Origin: Falciphora oryzae | Lineage: Eukaryota > Ascomycota > Sordariomycetes > Magnaporthales > Magnaporthaceae | Direction: 5' to 3' | Assembly (NCBI GenBank): GCA_000733355.1 | Contig: JNVV01000001.1 | Location: 3,053,596 to 3,117,595 of the forward strand | Length of the DNA stretch: 64,000 bases | Part shown: piece after piece, positions 35,708-48,506 of the stretch | Layout: each line of letters starts with the position of its first letter | How positions within the stretch are numbered: position 1 is the stretch's first letter | Notes under the pieces: model-generated | The model's database searches: none | Told to the model about the DNA's origin: nothing | The model's input: only the letters and a program-made list of their open reading frames with translations | Program-made: the position numbers and the translations under genes

Positions 35708-38040
35708 ATGTTGCTGTCAGGCACCTCCCTTGCTGCTTCTTTCCTCTTCCTACTGCCCCTGAGCGCCTTGGCACAGCAGATCCCCGTGACCGGGATCCAA
35801 GGCGGAGATGACCGGAGCCCGCCACCGGTACGAAAAAACATCAAGGACCTCCAGCGGAATGGCGGTGCAGAATGGTATGTAAAGCTGTCCCTTCCCTCAC
35901 TGGCCTTGATGCTGGGTTCTAACTTGCCTGGTTGTTTCAAGGGATCTGTTTATTCTAGGCTTGACGGCTCTGCAAGATGAGAAAGAGACGAACGAGCTGT
36001 CGTATTTCCAGCTGATGGGTGCGTTGTTGATCACCTGCCATCTTCGCGAGAGTGGGATTTTGCTTCTGACCTGCGGCTCTCTATCAAAACAGGAATCCAT
36101 GGACGCCCTTATATACCGTGGAACGGCGTCGACCAGGTTCCCGGCGGCGGATACGGAGGATTCTGCCCTCATAATGTACGCACATGTCCATCCGCTCGTG
36201 GCGATGGGAAGGAAGAAGGTCAACCAAGGACTGACATACCTCTTTCCAGAATGTCCTCTTTGCGTCATGGCACCGGCCGTTCCTGGCCGTCTACGAGGTA
36301 CGAGGGAGCACGCCACGGCCAGGCTCGTATCATACCCTTGTTTATCCTCCTCGCTAACGAATCGCCACAACGCGCCGTTGCTCTTCCACAACAGCAAGCA
36401 CTGCACACGCACGTCGTCCGGATTGCGGCCGAGTACAAGGGCCAGAGCGCGCCCGTGTACCAGGCGGCGGCGCAGCGGGTGCGCATCCCGTACTGGGACT
36501 GGGCGGCGGGCGGCAGCGGCGAGAACGCGCGGCTGCCCGACGCCGTGACGGCGCGCGAGGTGACCGTCACGACGCCGCAGGGCCGGGCCTCCGTGCGCAA
36601 CCCGCTCTACAGCTACCGGTTCCAGCGCGAGCCGGCCGAGTCGGGTATGCCCAACGACACGCTGGGGGCGCGCTTCGGCGAGACCAAGCGGGGCCCGACG
36701 GCCAACGGCACCGACGACTTTGGCGCCGTCAACGTGCAGCTCGAGGCGTACGCGCGGACGCTGCAGCGGCAGGTGTACAACGTCTTCACGCAGACGACGA
36801 CCTTCGCGCAGATGTCGACCGAGCAGGTCCCCGGGAGCAGCTTCGAGTCGCCGCACAACAGCATCCACAACATCGCCGGCGCGGGCGGCCACCTCCAGTT
36901 CCTCGACTGGTCCGCCTTCGACCCGGCCTTTGCGCTGCACCACTGCAACGTCGACCGGCTCGTGGCGCTCTGGCAGGCCGTCAACTACGACAGCAGCGTG
37001 CTCAACGGCAGCGCCTGGTCGGGCGGCCAGTTCGCCACGCCCGCCGGCCAGGTCACGGCCGACTCGCCGCTCAAGCCCTTCTTCGCCAGCAACCGGTCCG
37101 GCCACTTCCACACCAGCCGCTCCGTCGCCGACGTGACCTGGTTCGGCTACACCTACCCGGAGCTGCTGGTGGCGCCGCAGCAGCAGTCGCAGCCCCAGGG
37201 CAGCGGCGGCGGCGGCAACGGCAGCAGCGGGCAGCAGCGGCAGGAGCTGTCGCGCGAGGAGCTGCGCAGGCTGGTCATGCAGCGCGTCAACGAGCTGTAC
37301 GGGAACCAGGCCGGGTCCGGGCAGCAGCTGGGCAAGAGGAGCAGCAGCACCACAACAGCAGCGAGGAGACGGGGAGTGCCCGTCACAAAGGGCAACGGCT
37401 CCGCGGCCGCGCGCAGGGACTACGAGCTGCAGATCCGGGCCGAGAGGGACAAGCTGGACCTGCCGGCCCAGATCGGCGTCTTTGTGCGCGGGCGGCTCGC
37501 CGGCCAGGTCTCGCTGCTCGGCATGCCCAGGACGGGCGTCAGCTTCTCGGTCCTGCCCCTGGACGGCGTCCTGACGGAGCTGGGCATCGTCGAGAACAGG
37601 ACCGAGGCCGCCGTGCTGCCCATACTGAGGAGCGAGGTCAGGCTTGAGATCCGCAAGGTACGTACTGCCAAAAGGACACACCTTTCTCGTTTTTCTACAC
37701 CGATCGCCTCCAGGAGGGGGAAATCCTGACACACCCTCTCCCTCACATTCTCCCCTGGCGATACGTTGCACTTTCCAACCCCGTTGCACATCTTTGCCTC
37801 CCTCCCCACCGTCTGTTTTCTACGCCATAGCCCCAGCCCCTGGTCGCGCCCACCGCTGCTCCGTCTGACGATCTCTGTGCTATAAAGTGCGACGGCACCG
37901 AGATCTCGGCCGCGTCGATCCCGGGCCTGGAGCTCGAGGTGCAGAGCCGGGCGTACACGCCCAGCGAGCGCAAGTTCGACTTCCCCAGCTTCGGGGCGGT
38001 GAGCAAGGTCGCCATCCACCCCATCGCGCCGCCGTCGTAG
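35708..38040 (+). CDS. Secreted tyrosinase (type-3 copper monophenol/diphenol oxidase)
   Basis: Oxidises phenols to o-quinones. Six-exon model 35708-35874, 35942-36018, 36093-36175, 36250-36297, 36395-37657 and 37888-38040 gives 596 residues with a closed frame. A signal peptide (MLLSGTSLAASFLFLLPLSALA) fills residues 1-22. CuA ligands are H84 (IHGRPYIPW), H108 (FCPHNN) and H117 (ASWHRPF). CuB ligands are H279 and H283 (SPHNSIHN) plus the HHCNVDR pair at 307-308. Both copper sites are therefore complete. After a Gln/Gly/Ser-rich linker comes GKRSSS (K439-R440), a possible kexin site. The remaining segment would be the removable C-terminal domain that keeps fungal tyrosinases latent. The last intron is long (230 bp); if retained, the protein would end at 37729. 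The gene converges on a secreted esterase. Confidence 0.9.
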
Positions 38041-38882
38041 AGCGGCAGCGGCGGGTGCGGGAGAATGACGGCGCCGGCGGGGATGAAGGTGGCGGGCAAC
38101 CGGACGGCGCGGTACCTGCTCGCTCGCCAGGGCACTCCTCATCCTCCCCGTCGCGCTTCCGTGCGATTCCCCTAGGGGAGCTCAGAGTAACTTTTCCATC
38201 ACTAGCTTGCCGTAGTTGCTCGGAGCTGGAAACACGGCGAACGAACCTGGAGAGAGTGGTGCTTTCGATAAAGAGGTTCATCGAGGATAGTATGAGCCCA
38301 GCACATGCCTCTTACTCGCCTCTCTCCCTGTGCTTCTCTTCCCTAGCTTCATGTCCTTTAATGGCATTTCCTTTTTCGTTTTTATTCCTCTCTTTTTGGC
38401 TTGTCGGTGAGGGTTTGTCTCAGCTTCGTAATCTTTTGGGATTCCACGGGGTATCCTTTCCAATTTCTGTATATGGTAATTTCTTAGAAAAAAAAAAAGA
38501 ACATCATGATGAGTCCTTCTTTTCTCCAAGACGCGCTATTGTTGGACTACCGATGCTGTGCACTCCTGCCCTCGTTCCCCAAGCGTTCACCCTGCATCAG
38601 CACCGACTTCGCACCGCGCCGTTGATCATTACTGATTTCACGCTGCCGATACCCGAAGAGGCGGGCGAGCCTGAGAAGGTGTCTTAGATGGTGTTCCAGA
38701 CACGGCATGGGGATAACACGGATCGGGCAAGGAGGCTGCCGATGCTCGACCGGATGCCGGCAGAGCCCAATATTGGCTGCGTGTGCTACCCCTTTCTGCT
38801 GTGCTGCGCCGAGCGCCGCTCTCTACCGTAGAGGAGTCATACGTCAGGATCATGTGATGGCATTTCCTGCCTTCCCATCCAA
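38041..38882. other. Intergenic region between convergent tyrosinase and esterase
   Basis: About 840 bp with 3' ends of both genes and a short A run near 38488. No gene seen. Confidence 0.45.
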
Positions 38883-41209
38883 CTACCGAGACTCGAGCCA
38901 AGTAAGCGGCATCCCCAGCACCCCGCACCTGTCGAGCCCGACGTAGCCGTCCATGCGGCCCTCGTACTGCAGCAGCCTGATGCGCCGCGCGTCCTCCTCG
39001 TCCTCCGCCGCCGCCGCCGCCGGCGCGTCCGCCCGAGCCCAGGCATCCTGCGCCTCGACCTGCTCCAGCGTCGACCAGTAACCCCTGGCGCGCAGGTACG
39101 CCTTGTCCGGGTTCGGGTCCAGGGCGTGCGCGAGCGCGGCCCACTGGTCCACCACCGTCCGCGTGAAGACGAGGTCGCGCCCGTCGCGGTCGGGCAGGCC
39201 CCGGCGAGGCCAGGTGCCGAAGACGATCATCTGTGGAGAAAAGGGGTTATGTTAGTTGTCTAGCTTAGTAGGTACCCGGCAAGCAGCCGAAAAGTTAGAG
39301 GGATCTCAGATTCCTCTAGACTCACCTGCTCTCCCGCATGACACTTGTAATAATCCTTGAACTCCGGCGCGTCCGAGCCGCACTGCGGCGTCGTGTACCC
39401 GACGGGGCTGTAGGTCCGGTTGAAGCGATACGCGTAGAGTGCCCGGAACGCCGCCGACGGGCCCGGCCGCGACGCGCTGTAAACCGTGGCCTGTTCGGAG
39501 CATGTATACCCGCCGTCGGTCATGACGCGCACCACAGCGTCCAGCTTCTCGGCCTCGGTGGGGTTGGGCGGGATGCCAAAGGCCGGGCTGGCCAGGATCT
39601 TGTCCACAATTTCCGCCACGTACGGCAGCTGGATCCCCCTGAAAAATGCGGCGAGGTCGCCGTCGGGCGGCTTGGCGTAGTCGACGCCGAACTCGTCGCG
39701 GTTAATGCCCGTCATGAAGGTCACGTTGGCGGTGTATGACGGCGCGCTGCCGTTGAGGCGCAGCGTGCTCGAGACGAGGTACTCGCCGTCCTCGACCATC
39801 AGCACGGCCTGCGGGTCCGTCTCGACGATGGCTCTCCCGTCCAGGCGGCGCATGCACCCGACCGGGTCGGCGTCACCGATGCAGCCCAGCTGGGTGAGCA
39901 GCGGCACCGAGAAGACGCCGTACACGAACCCCGGCGACGAGTACGACACGGCGGTGCCGCCCTCGCTCGGGGCGCGGCCCGACGGCCCGGACTGGCTGAT
40001 GGCGGCGTGAAAGAGCCCCGCGGCTTTCGGGCTGGCCATGAGGGCGCGCACGAGCATGGCGCCGGCCGACTCGCCGAAGATGGTGACGCGGTCCGGGTCG
40101 CCGCCAAAGTGGCGGACGTTGTCGCGCACCCAGAGCAGGCCCTGGACGAGGTCGCTGAGGCCGTAGTTGCCGCGGTGCACCCCGTCGGCAAAGGCCATCC
40201 AGCCGAGCGAGCCGACGCGGTAGTTGAGCGAGACGACGACGACGTCGCCGCGCGAGGCCAGCATCGTGCCGTCCGTATTGGCGTTCTTCCAGGAGCCCGA
40301 GGTGAACCCACCGCCGTAAATGTAAAACATAACGGGCTTCAGCTTGGGCTGCGGCATGTCGTCTTGGCTTACGGGCGGCGAAGGCGGCAGGTAGGGCGTC
40401 CAGATGTTCATAAAGAGGCAGTCCTCGGTGCTGCCGCTCTGGACCTCGCCGACCCTCTGCAGGCAGTCGCCGACGGCGTCCAGGGCCGGGATCGGGGCGG
40501 CGCGGTCGGCGGCGGTCGGCACGTAGGGCCTGGCGTAGCCGAACCGGGCGGGCGTGGCGGCGAAGCGCACGCCCCTGAACTTCCACACGAAGAAGTCGCG
40601 GAAGCCCCTGTACACAAGGCCGTCGCCGGCCTCCTGGTTGACCACGAAGTCGGTGTGGTTGTTGTTGGACCGCCAGTCCAGCACCGGGGCCGACTGCGTG
40701 CACAGCGCGGGCAGCCTGCCGGCGCCAGCGCAGTCAACCTCGGACACGACGCCCGCGGCGTCGACGGCCCTGCAGCTGCCGTTTGCGCCCCTGGACACCC
40801 AGAACAGCTGGGTGCGCGGGAACACCCCCTGGTGGACCTGGTAGGAGAGAGAGCTGTTCAGGCCGTCGGCGAAGGAGGCCGCCTCGGGGCTCCAGAGCGA
40901 CTCGCCCAGGAGCTTGCAGGCCTCCTCGGCATCATCCTGCAGCGCCAGCTTATGGACCAGCACTGCAGCCGAGCCTTTCTTGGGACCGTCTACACACAAA
41001 GAAGGGTAACTATTAGAACGATACCGTGCATACGGGGTGAGCTACATCGATTACAGCTAGAGGGCTAACTCACTGCTGAGGTCATTATCCGACAGAACAG
41101 TGACGCCGCCTCCGTGGAACTCGTTTTTGGGGACGCAGGCAGCTCCAGCGGCCGCGACTGCCCAGCCGAGGACCACACCGACAGCAGCAGCCTTGCGCAG
41201 TCCTGTCAT
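38883..41209 (-). CDS. Secreted type-B carboxylesterase with N-terminal C-type-lectin-like segment
   Basis: Exons 41209-41074, 40989-39326 and 39230-38883 give 715 residues, clearly longer than the usual 530-600. A signal peptide (about residues 1-24) ends near AAAGAACVPK. Residues 45-160 resemble a C-type lectin-like fold: EEACKLLGESLW, then TQLFWVSRG, then SCRAVDAAG, and lastly LPALCTQSAP. The alpha/beta-hydrolase follows with FRGVRFA and EDCLFMNIWTP (type-B signature 2). It continues with the oxyanion loop YIYGGGFTSG and the nucleophile S353 in FGESAGA. An acidic residue lies in GINRDEFG and the catalytic His is H596 in CHAGEQM. Several N-glycosylation sequons fit secretion. It probably hydrolyses carboxylic esters outside the cell or in the wall; the substrate is unknown. 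Introns are canonical (GTGAGT...TAG, GTGAGT...CAG). Confidence 0.9.
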
Positions 41210-44200
41210 CGTCTCTACTGCGCAGCGTGATCGGACGGGGAGACCTTGGGCACACGGAGCCGTGGTGGGAGAGGCCGATCGGTCGCCGTGATTGCGGGCC
41301 AACCCCATCACAGCGACTCTTGCTGCAGTATATATATATACGTCACGACATCAGGTTCAATTCTAGAGGTATGTGGTCAACGGCTCTGGAGGATAATGGC
41401 CCGACGAGCGGCAGAGGGCGTCAGCCTGAGCTGTTGCCAAGGCATCGTCTGTCCATCATTTTCTGCAAAGTCCTCTCAAAGGATCGCGGGGAATAGACAC
41501 GACATGGCATAGAATGCATCGACACGATGGCGGCTAAATTGCCATGCGGGGGAGCTCACATGAAGCTGCGGTTGTGGCAGCCAGGTTCCTTTCCGCCCCC
41601 ATCCCAAGATGCAACCGAGTCCACCGCGTCTATGTAGCATCATGGCGCTAGTCCTGAGCATATTCTTCTGCGCAGAGGGTTGTGGCGTGTGTAGAAAACC
41701 CGAGAGTTCCGAGGAGTTGCTTGGCCACCAATCCTTCCGACATTGGGCCGCAAAGCCTACCGGGCAGGAAACATCTTGATGAGGTCGTAAAGAGGCAAAA
41801 CTACCAAAAGGTCGTCGGGCGGCACGCGCCGAGGATCCGGGTGACTGCAGGGCCTCCAGCGCCGCCGCCCTGGTCCGATCGATCGGCGTCCGGTTTGCGG
41901 GGTTCATCTATCGCCTGTCAAGAGTGTGCATCGAAACGAAACAGGGTCTGATTCAGCCCGAAGAGACAGTTGATGACTCTCGCTTGCCCTGAGCCGACGA
42001 CTGAGTAAGATGACCGGCTTGGAGGACCGCGTCGAACCGCGGGCTTAATCTCGCTCATCATCGGTCATCCTGCGGAGGCTGATTCGCGTGCTAGAGCTGG
42101 TAGTGGCAACTGTGCGCGAGGGCTCCGACTGTGTCGGACTGACGCACTGGACTAGCAGGCGTTGAGGAATTACAAAGTCTGAAGAAGCCACTCGACTGGT
42201 GTTGACGAATCATGAGATCAAGACTCCCAGCTCAGATCTGGTGGGGAATCACTGGAGCCGAATGCACTTGAGCCCGGCGTCCTCTTGACCGGGACACCAA
42301 AGCCCGTGGCGGCCCAGAGAGGCACGCCAGAATCTGCCGGTCGCAACGGGTGCCGAGACAGCCCCACTACACGGCAGGGGAAGCTTCTCTTCAATCTCAT
42401 CCAGCCTGCTGCTGCGGCCTTCGATGGGCTTCAAGTCGCGAGTGCCCAGGGCCATATTCACCCGAGAATCGCCGTGCATCGTATGAGGCAGCGTGGCTGA
42501 TGCTAGATAACCGACCGACGCTTCTCGGGGCTGCCCCGGCTGACGAGAGCCTGCTCTGAGGGCTGAGACCCCGACACTGCTCAACACGGTTCTAACGACT
42601 GCCAGAGTTTGCTATAGCACAGCATGTGAGGCAGGGCAGGACCAAGATATCAAGGCATTGACGGGTGATCCTCTCCTGCAGGGTCCTTTGCGTATGGGAA
42701 CACCCAGGCATGCTGTGGTTTGTCTAACGTAAGCGCCTGCAGGGTTCGAAGTCGCTGCTCGTCGTTGGATGAGGAGGAAAATGTCCGTGGGCCGTTGGGT
42801 TGAGGTGGAACGGTGATTTCGTCCCATATAATTGGGCCACTTTCGACCACCTCGTCGTTTCTTCTTGGGTCTTGGCAGTCTCGGCCTGTTTTGAACCGCC
42901 GGATCTCCCTGCCCTCCACAACTCAGCCCCTTTTTTACCGCCCTGATCCAGGTTGTGGGGATCTTCATGCGCAAAGATGCGGTCCCGCACTGGCGTTGCC
43001 GTTCCGTGTCGCGAGCCCTGGGCTTCCTGGGGTGGACGAGTCGACGGGAGCGGTCCCCAAGTCAGCAGAGAGCGTCGTCACGACGTTGCTGCGCATGTGG
43101 AGGGCGACGGAGAGCGATGGCGGGCGAGTCGGCGAGCGACAACGAAGCGCATTTGCTCTCCTCAAGTCGGCGGTCATTCTGAGTTTTGCTGACGCAGCCA
43201 CGCTCAACTGTTTATTTTGATTTGGTCGGGTCGCACATGCATCATGGAATGGTGTCCTCCCAAGACCGGCCGAAATTCTCGGGTCGCTCAAGGCGCAAAT
43301 TTCCTGAAGGAGCGGCAGGATCTGCCGCAATCTCGCCACCACGGGCGGTGACAGATGTGCCGAGAGAACCGGTTCCCGGAATGCTCCAGAGAATCAATGG
43401 AAAGATGGCGGTAACCATTACGAGATCGCCATGTGTCTTGGCAGGGAAGCGATTACGGATGAAAGGCAGAAGGGGGCACAAAGGCAAAAAAAGCACGGGA
43501 CAGCCGCCCCAGACTGTCGATCGGCGACGGCACAACACGATATGGGGACAGCACGGGAGGGGAAAGAAAAATATCATGGGCATCACGAGGTCCAAAGTGT
43601 TAAAATTAGAACAGCCCTGGTGACGGCGACGAACCCCAGAGTTTGCAACGGACAATCCGACGGTGAACCCACCCCGATTCGGCGAGGCCACTGACAAGAA
43701 GATGCTCGAGCGAGAGTCGGCGCGCCACTCCACACCGCGCATTGCAGGAAATCTCGCTTCGGCATTCGTGTCCCGCTGAGTCACTGTGGTTTTTGGCTGT
43801 TGGTGACCTTTCGACCATTGATCCACCTCTACCGCACCCGAGCTGACACGGTCGCAGCCGACGTTCGTTGACGTGAAAGGACGCTGCAGCTAGCCAGTTG
43901 TTAGTCAGGAAACAAAAACAATAGCCCGTTTTTTCTGCTGAGGGAATTGAAATTGGCAGGCTGCTTCCATGTTGGTGGTTGGTGACGACGTCGCCAGTTT
44001 GCGCGCTCGGGCGTTCAATCTGATCTCTGTGTTGGTCGCACCTAGTCATCGCCTAATTTGATTCCTTCTGTCCTGATCCGTTGTTCGTCACATGCTGGTT
44101 GCTGGTGTTGGCTGCAACCGCACCTGCATGCTGCAAGCAGGGTCCAGACAGTTTCGTTGTCCCGATTGCTTTTTTCCGCCCAGCACCGCCACGCAACAGT

Positions 44201-46368
44201 CCAGGCTGCCTGGCAACGTGCATGCATGGGCTAGCAAACCAGCCATACGGAGTAAAGGTCAGCTGGGAAGAGGAGGCTAAGCAGAATGAAAAAGAAACGT
44301 TGCAGCCAAAATCGAGGCCGCCCAGCCGACGAGATCGGTCTAGAGAATATCGCGCGATCCTGGCCGTGCAAATTGGCCTGACGCTGCTTCCGATAGGGTA
44401 ATTATGGGTCAGACATTTTGTCCCAGCTGCAGGCGTGCGTATGCGTGGGCCAAATTTCACAAGGACGGATGCAGCCCGATGCACGGGTCCCCAACAAGGG
44501 TGGAAGCACGGAGCTGCTGGTCTGGCCTTCGCATCAACGGAATTCCAAGGCAAGGCCCTCCCAGCCGTGGTTGCCTGTTTGGAAAGTCGCCCCCTGTTTC
44601 AAGACGGAAGCGCAGCAAAAGCAAAGGCGAGTTCCGTTTTGTCGGATGTGTTTCCTTCTTTCTCCTTCTTCGTTTGGCCCCACCCACAACGAATGCGCTC
44701 GCCGAGGCAGCGACGTGGGAGCTCGAACCGGGGACTGGTTGGAGAAGAAGGAAAGGTAAATGCAGCACGGTTGAAGATCGGCAGGGCATCGACGGCACGA
44801 CGGCATCGAAAATGCGGGATGGCAGCAGCAGACAGCACCTGTGCGGTGCACCGTTCAGGGACCGCCCAGTCGTCAGGCCCGGCTTGCTCAGGGGGATGGA
44901 TGGAGGGTTAGGCGTAAATTGGAAAGCCGGGGGTGGCCTAAGGATGGGACCCTTCATTGACGCTGCCGATCATTTGGTTGACCTCCATCTGGTCCCAACG
45001 TGGGCGAGTTGATTTGGTTTGGCAAATTTGATTCGCTCGCCCAGCAGCGCCAACCCTGCCACGAAATGCAGGGAGGCAGGCGCCCAGGAAACGCGTGGTG
45101 GTGGCTGCCCTCCCAGGCGGTCGGACGATGCACGCAAATCTGGGCAAAACCACCCACGAGATCTTGTGGCATGCCGTACAACAGCCAGCAGGCGTGGGCG
45201 ATGGCAGCCACCGTGGTTGAGGTGTGTGGGTGTCTCTGGCCTGCGTGCCGCTGTCCAACACGAAGACGGCAAGAGGCTGGGGTGCAAATGCCGGCTCCGT
45301 ACTCCTCGTGTCACGCCGCCACGAAGACGAGGTATGGGTGTCATGGAGGTGCATGTCCGTCGTCAGCGCGACCAGAGATGCATCTATCTGAATTCAGAAG
45401 GGCAGAAAGTCGACGAGACGGAAAAGCGGGCGCAAGCGGGTAGCAGTGCAAGGGGGCGCATCCCACTGCGGGTTGTCTGTGTCATTTCGTATTCTGGGCT
45501 CCCCATTGGCGCCGCGTGCGCCCCTCATCTCATAATTGCTGGGCTGGGGCTGGGCTGGGCGCGGCGGGCCAGCTCGGCGGACGGCGCGCCTGTTAAGCCA
45601 ACAGTGCTGTCTGCAGCGCTGGCGCTAATACTCAGCCAAACCACAATGTCTCGACACCAGCGCCTTCCCGCTCGGCCCTAGTCCACATTCGGGCGACTGG
45701 GAGGGGCCCCAAGATGCGATGGTGGACAGACGGGGCCCTGTCAGCAGGCAATCCCAGCCAGCTCCACCACCCTGGTCTTGCCTCCGTGCCTCCTTCGTTT
45801 TGCGTCCTTCCCCGAGGCTCCTTGTCGCTGCGGTCGGCGCCTGCCTGCGGCCCTCGCGTGTCGCTGGGCTGAAGTCTGGGCACCCCCCTGGGTGCTGCAG
45901 GCAGGAGAGACAGCCGGTGATCCAATCTGAGTCCACCTCGATGGCAAGCGCCAGCCCCAAATAAAGGCACGGCCTCTCCAGACACCCCCAGGACCTTCCT
46001 TCAATTCTCCCGTCCCTCCACATCATCACTTTCCGTGTTGAGACACTTCTCAGAGGCAACTCTATCTAGACCTATTAATAAGGTTCTACTTTGCATCTTC
46101 TTCCTTCTCACCTTCTGTCTCTCGTTTGCAGAACTTTTGACCTCACCACTGTCGCTAATTCCCCTTTTTCCAACGCACCTTCCGCGCCCCTTTTGGACTC
46201 TTGAGAGTCAGCCCGGCAACCAGCAATAAAAACACACCTCGCCGTCTGTTTTTGCCCTCGACTTTTCAGAACCCGACACACCACAACAACTCAGCATCTT
46301 TGCTCGACTTGCTTATCGACAACTTTTTGCAACGCGGCATCCATACAGCAGTCTTCACTACAGCCACT
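41210..46368. other. Gene-free stretch of about 5.2 kb
   Basis: Upstream of both the esterase (-) and the Crh gene (+). Open frames such as 43242-43826 and 44404-45012 overlap counterparts on other strands, are rich in Arg/Cys/Trp and show no domain. The last 400 bp is the probable CT-rich leader of the Crh gene. An alternating TA run (41330-41342) lies just upstream of the esterase. Confidence 0.4.
45958..45968 (+). promoter_or_regulatory. Possible TATA element of the Crh-type gene
   Basis: CAAATAAAGGC about 400 bp before the start codon, followed by a C/T-rich pyrimidine leader without long G runs, as seen for strongly expressed fungal genes. Position and composition only. Confidence 0.35.
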
Positions 46369-47564
46369 ATGTTCACCAAGACCGTCTCCGCGGGCCTCCT
46401 GGCCCTCCTGGCCTCCACGGCCTCGGCCCAGACGCACTCCGACTGCAAGCCCACCGAGAAGGACTGCCCTCCCGCCCCCGCCCTGGGCAAGGCCCTGACC
46501 ATCGACTACACTAAGGGTGCCGACAAGTCGGGCTTCTTCAAGCAGCTCGACGGCACCACGCTCGAGTACGACGGCAGCAAGGGCGCTGTCTTCAAGATCG
46601 CTAGCGAGGGCAACGCCCCCACCCTCGTCTCCAAGGAGTACATCTTCTTCGGCAAGGTCGAGGTTGAGCTCCAGGCCGCCCCCGGCGTTGGTGTCGTGAC
46701 CAGCGTTGTCCTGCAGTCTGACGACCTTGACGAGATCGACTGGGTAAGTGGCAATGATCCTGACGGTCCTGATTGAGATGTAAAATACGAGTGACGGCTA
46801 ACTGACTTGTTTTTACCTCGAAACAGGAGTGGGTCGGCGGTGACAACACCCAGGTCCAGACCAACTACTTCTCCAAGGGCGACACCACGACCTACGACCG
46901 TGGTGGCAAGCACCCTGTCAACAACCCCGTTGGCTCGTTCCACAAGTACACCATTGACTGGACCAAGGACTACATCAAGTGGATCGTCGATGGCAACGTC
47001 GTCCGTGAGCTTAAGTACGCGGATGCCAAGGGCGGCGCCACCTTCCCCCAGACTCCCTGCCAGGTCCGTGTCGGCACCTGGGTCGCCGGCCGCAAGGATG
47101 CTTCGCCCGGCACTGTCGAGTGGGCCGGTGGCTTCACCAACTTCGCCGACGGTCCCTTCCTGGGCTACTACAAGTCGATCGCCGTGACCGACTACGCCAC
47201 CGGCGCCACCTCGTACGTCTACGGCGACCGCTCCGGCACTTACCAGAGCATCGTCGTCAAGAAGGACGGCAACAAGGATGAGGACAGCAGCTCTAGCAGC
47301 TCGTCGTCCAAGCCCTCCAGCACCTCTGGCTCGTCGAGCTCCACCAGCTCTGCCCAGACCACTGGCAAGAACTCGACCACCAGCGCCTCGACCCCCTCGC
47401 AGACTGGCTCCACTAGCGGCTCCAGCTCGAGCGGCGCTTCGGGCACTACTGCTGGCGCCGGCGCTGCCACTAGCCGCCCCGCTGCCCCCAGCTCCGGCTT
47501 CGCCACCCTGCCCAACCTGTTCATGGTTGGTGCCGCTGCTGTCCTTGGCTTCCTGGCCCTGTAA
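46369..47564 (+). CDS. GPI-anchored Crh-type GH16 glycosidase/transglycosylase
   Basis: Crh enzymes cross-link chitin to beta-1,6- and beta-1,3-glucan in the fungal wall. Exons 46369-46743 and 46827-47564 (intron GTAAGT...CAG) give 370 residues. Signal peptide residues 1-20 (ending ASTASAQ) are followed by a short Cys-containing segment. The GH16 core has the catalytic signature DEIDWEW, with nucleophile E122, D124 and acid/base E126; the intron falls exactly between W125 and E126. Further family features are QTNYF, FHKYTIDW, WIVDG and the PCQVRVGTWVAG strand. After about residue 260 comes a long Ser/Thr-rich, probably O-mannosylated stalk. A hydrophobic tail after FATLPNLF fits a GPI-anchor signal. 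Codon use is strongly C-ending, suggesting high expression. It sits at the wall outer face or plasma membrane. Confidence 0.93.
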
Positions 47565-48435
47565 ACCATTCCAGGAAACCGAGTGTGCGCGAGTGTGTCT
47601 GATAAATGAACATTTCTTATCTGTTTGGAGGCTTCTTCCCTGTATGTTTTTCTGGGGTCTGGTTCTTGGCTCATTGCTAGAAGGAAACGGCGCCAACCTT
47701 ATGGTGACTGTCGGGCCCGTGCCACTTTGCAGTTTTTTGTCTATACCACAATAGAGCACAATTGAAGTTGTTTTTTGATGGTCCTGATTTCCGACGATCA
47801 AGCTCCCGCGAGGGACGTGACGTGAACATTGTAAGTTGCCTATGTGACGCCATCCAATTGACGTGAGGCTCTGCCATGCATGGCCGTTTTCTAGGCCGCT
47901 CTGGACAAGGGTGTCTCCCAACATTCAACTAGCAACACAGGCCTTCGTCATTCGGTCAGCCGCAACTAAATCCCAAAGGGTAGGAGCTGAGGCAATCAGC
48001 CAATCGACGACGGGTTTCCCACCGGTTGAAGCCATCGAGACCATCAAGCTAGCCGAATATTCAACCAATTGCGCTTGGTCCTGCCCGGTGACAGATTCGA
48101 ATCTATGCAGATCATGCAAGGTTGAGCGACCAGACAGGCTGCCAATGCATGCGGGTGAAAATAGACCCTCATCAACCGCCGAAGATCGAAATGCGATGGC
48201 GTGGACGATGATGTAAACTGTATTTTCTTCCCGTCCTCCCCCGTCCGTCTCGTCCCACAGAAGCGGCACGTCACACCCGGGAGGGGCAGTGTTTCGTTTT
48301 GATAAAAAGCACTCGCTCCCGCCACGGCACGGCTAGTTCGGATCCCCCACCATCGCGACATATTTATTCCCTGGATCTCATCCAGGTAAGCTGAGCTCCT
48401 CGACTACTTCAGAGCAACTGCATCACCAAACCGGC
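47565..48435. other. Intergenic region downstream of the Crh gene
   Basis: About 870 bp with the 3' end of the Crh gene; nothing else recognised before the 5S-like sequence. Confidence 0.4.
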
Positions 48436-48506
48436 ACATACGACCATACCCACTGGAATATACGGGATCCCGTCCACTCTCCCCTAGTCAAACCAGTGAG
48501 GGCCGG
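48436..48506 (+). pseudogene. 5S rRNA-like sequence, 5' part only
   Basis: Starts ACATACGACCATACCCACTG and continues through GGGATCCCGTCC and CCAGTGAGGGCCGG, which is the 5' two-thirds of a fungal 5S rRNA as I know it. After 48506 the expected GTAGTTGGGTGGGTGACCACC is absent. The copy therefore looks truncated or decayed at its 3' side. Dispersed 5S genes and pseudogenes are normal in Pezizomycotina. Confidence 0.7.

Noticed and set aside
35897..37789. 630-codon minus-strand open frame
   Set aside because: Antisense of the tyrosinase exons; low-complexity Arg/Gly/Val-rich translation caused by third-position GC bias.
40007..41068. 353-codon plus-strand open frame
   Set aside because: Antisense of the esterase; the minus strand has the full type-B active site.
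44715..44735. Possible tRNA B box (CCGGTTCGAGCTCC on the minus strand)
   Set aside because: The T-stem does not pair and no D-arm or acceptor stem can be drawn.
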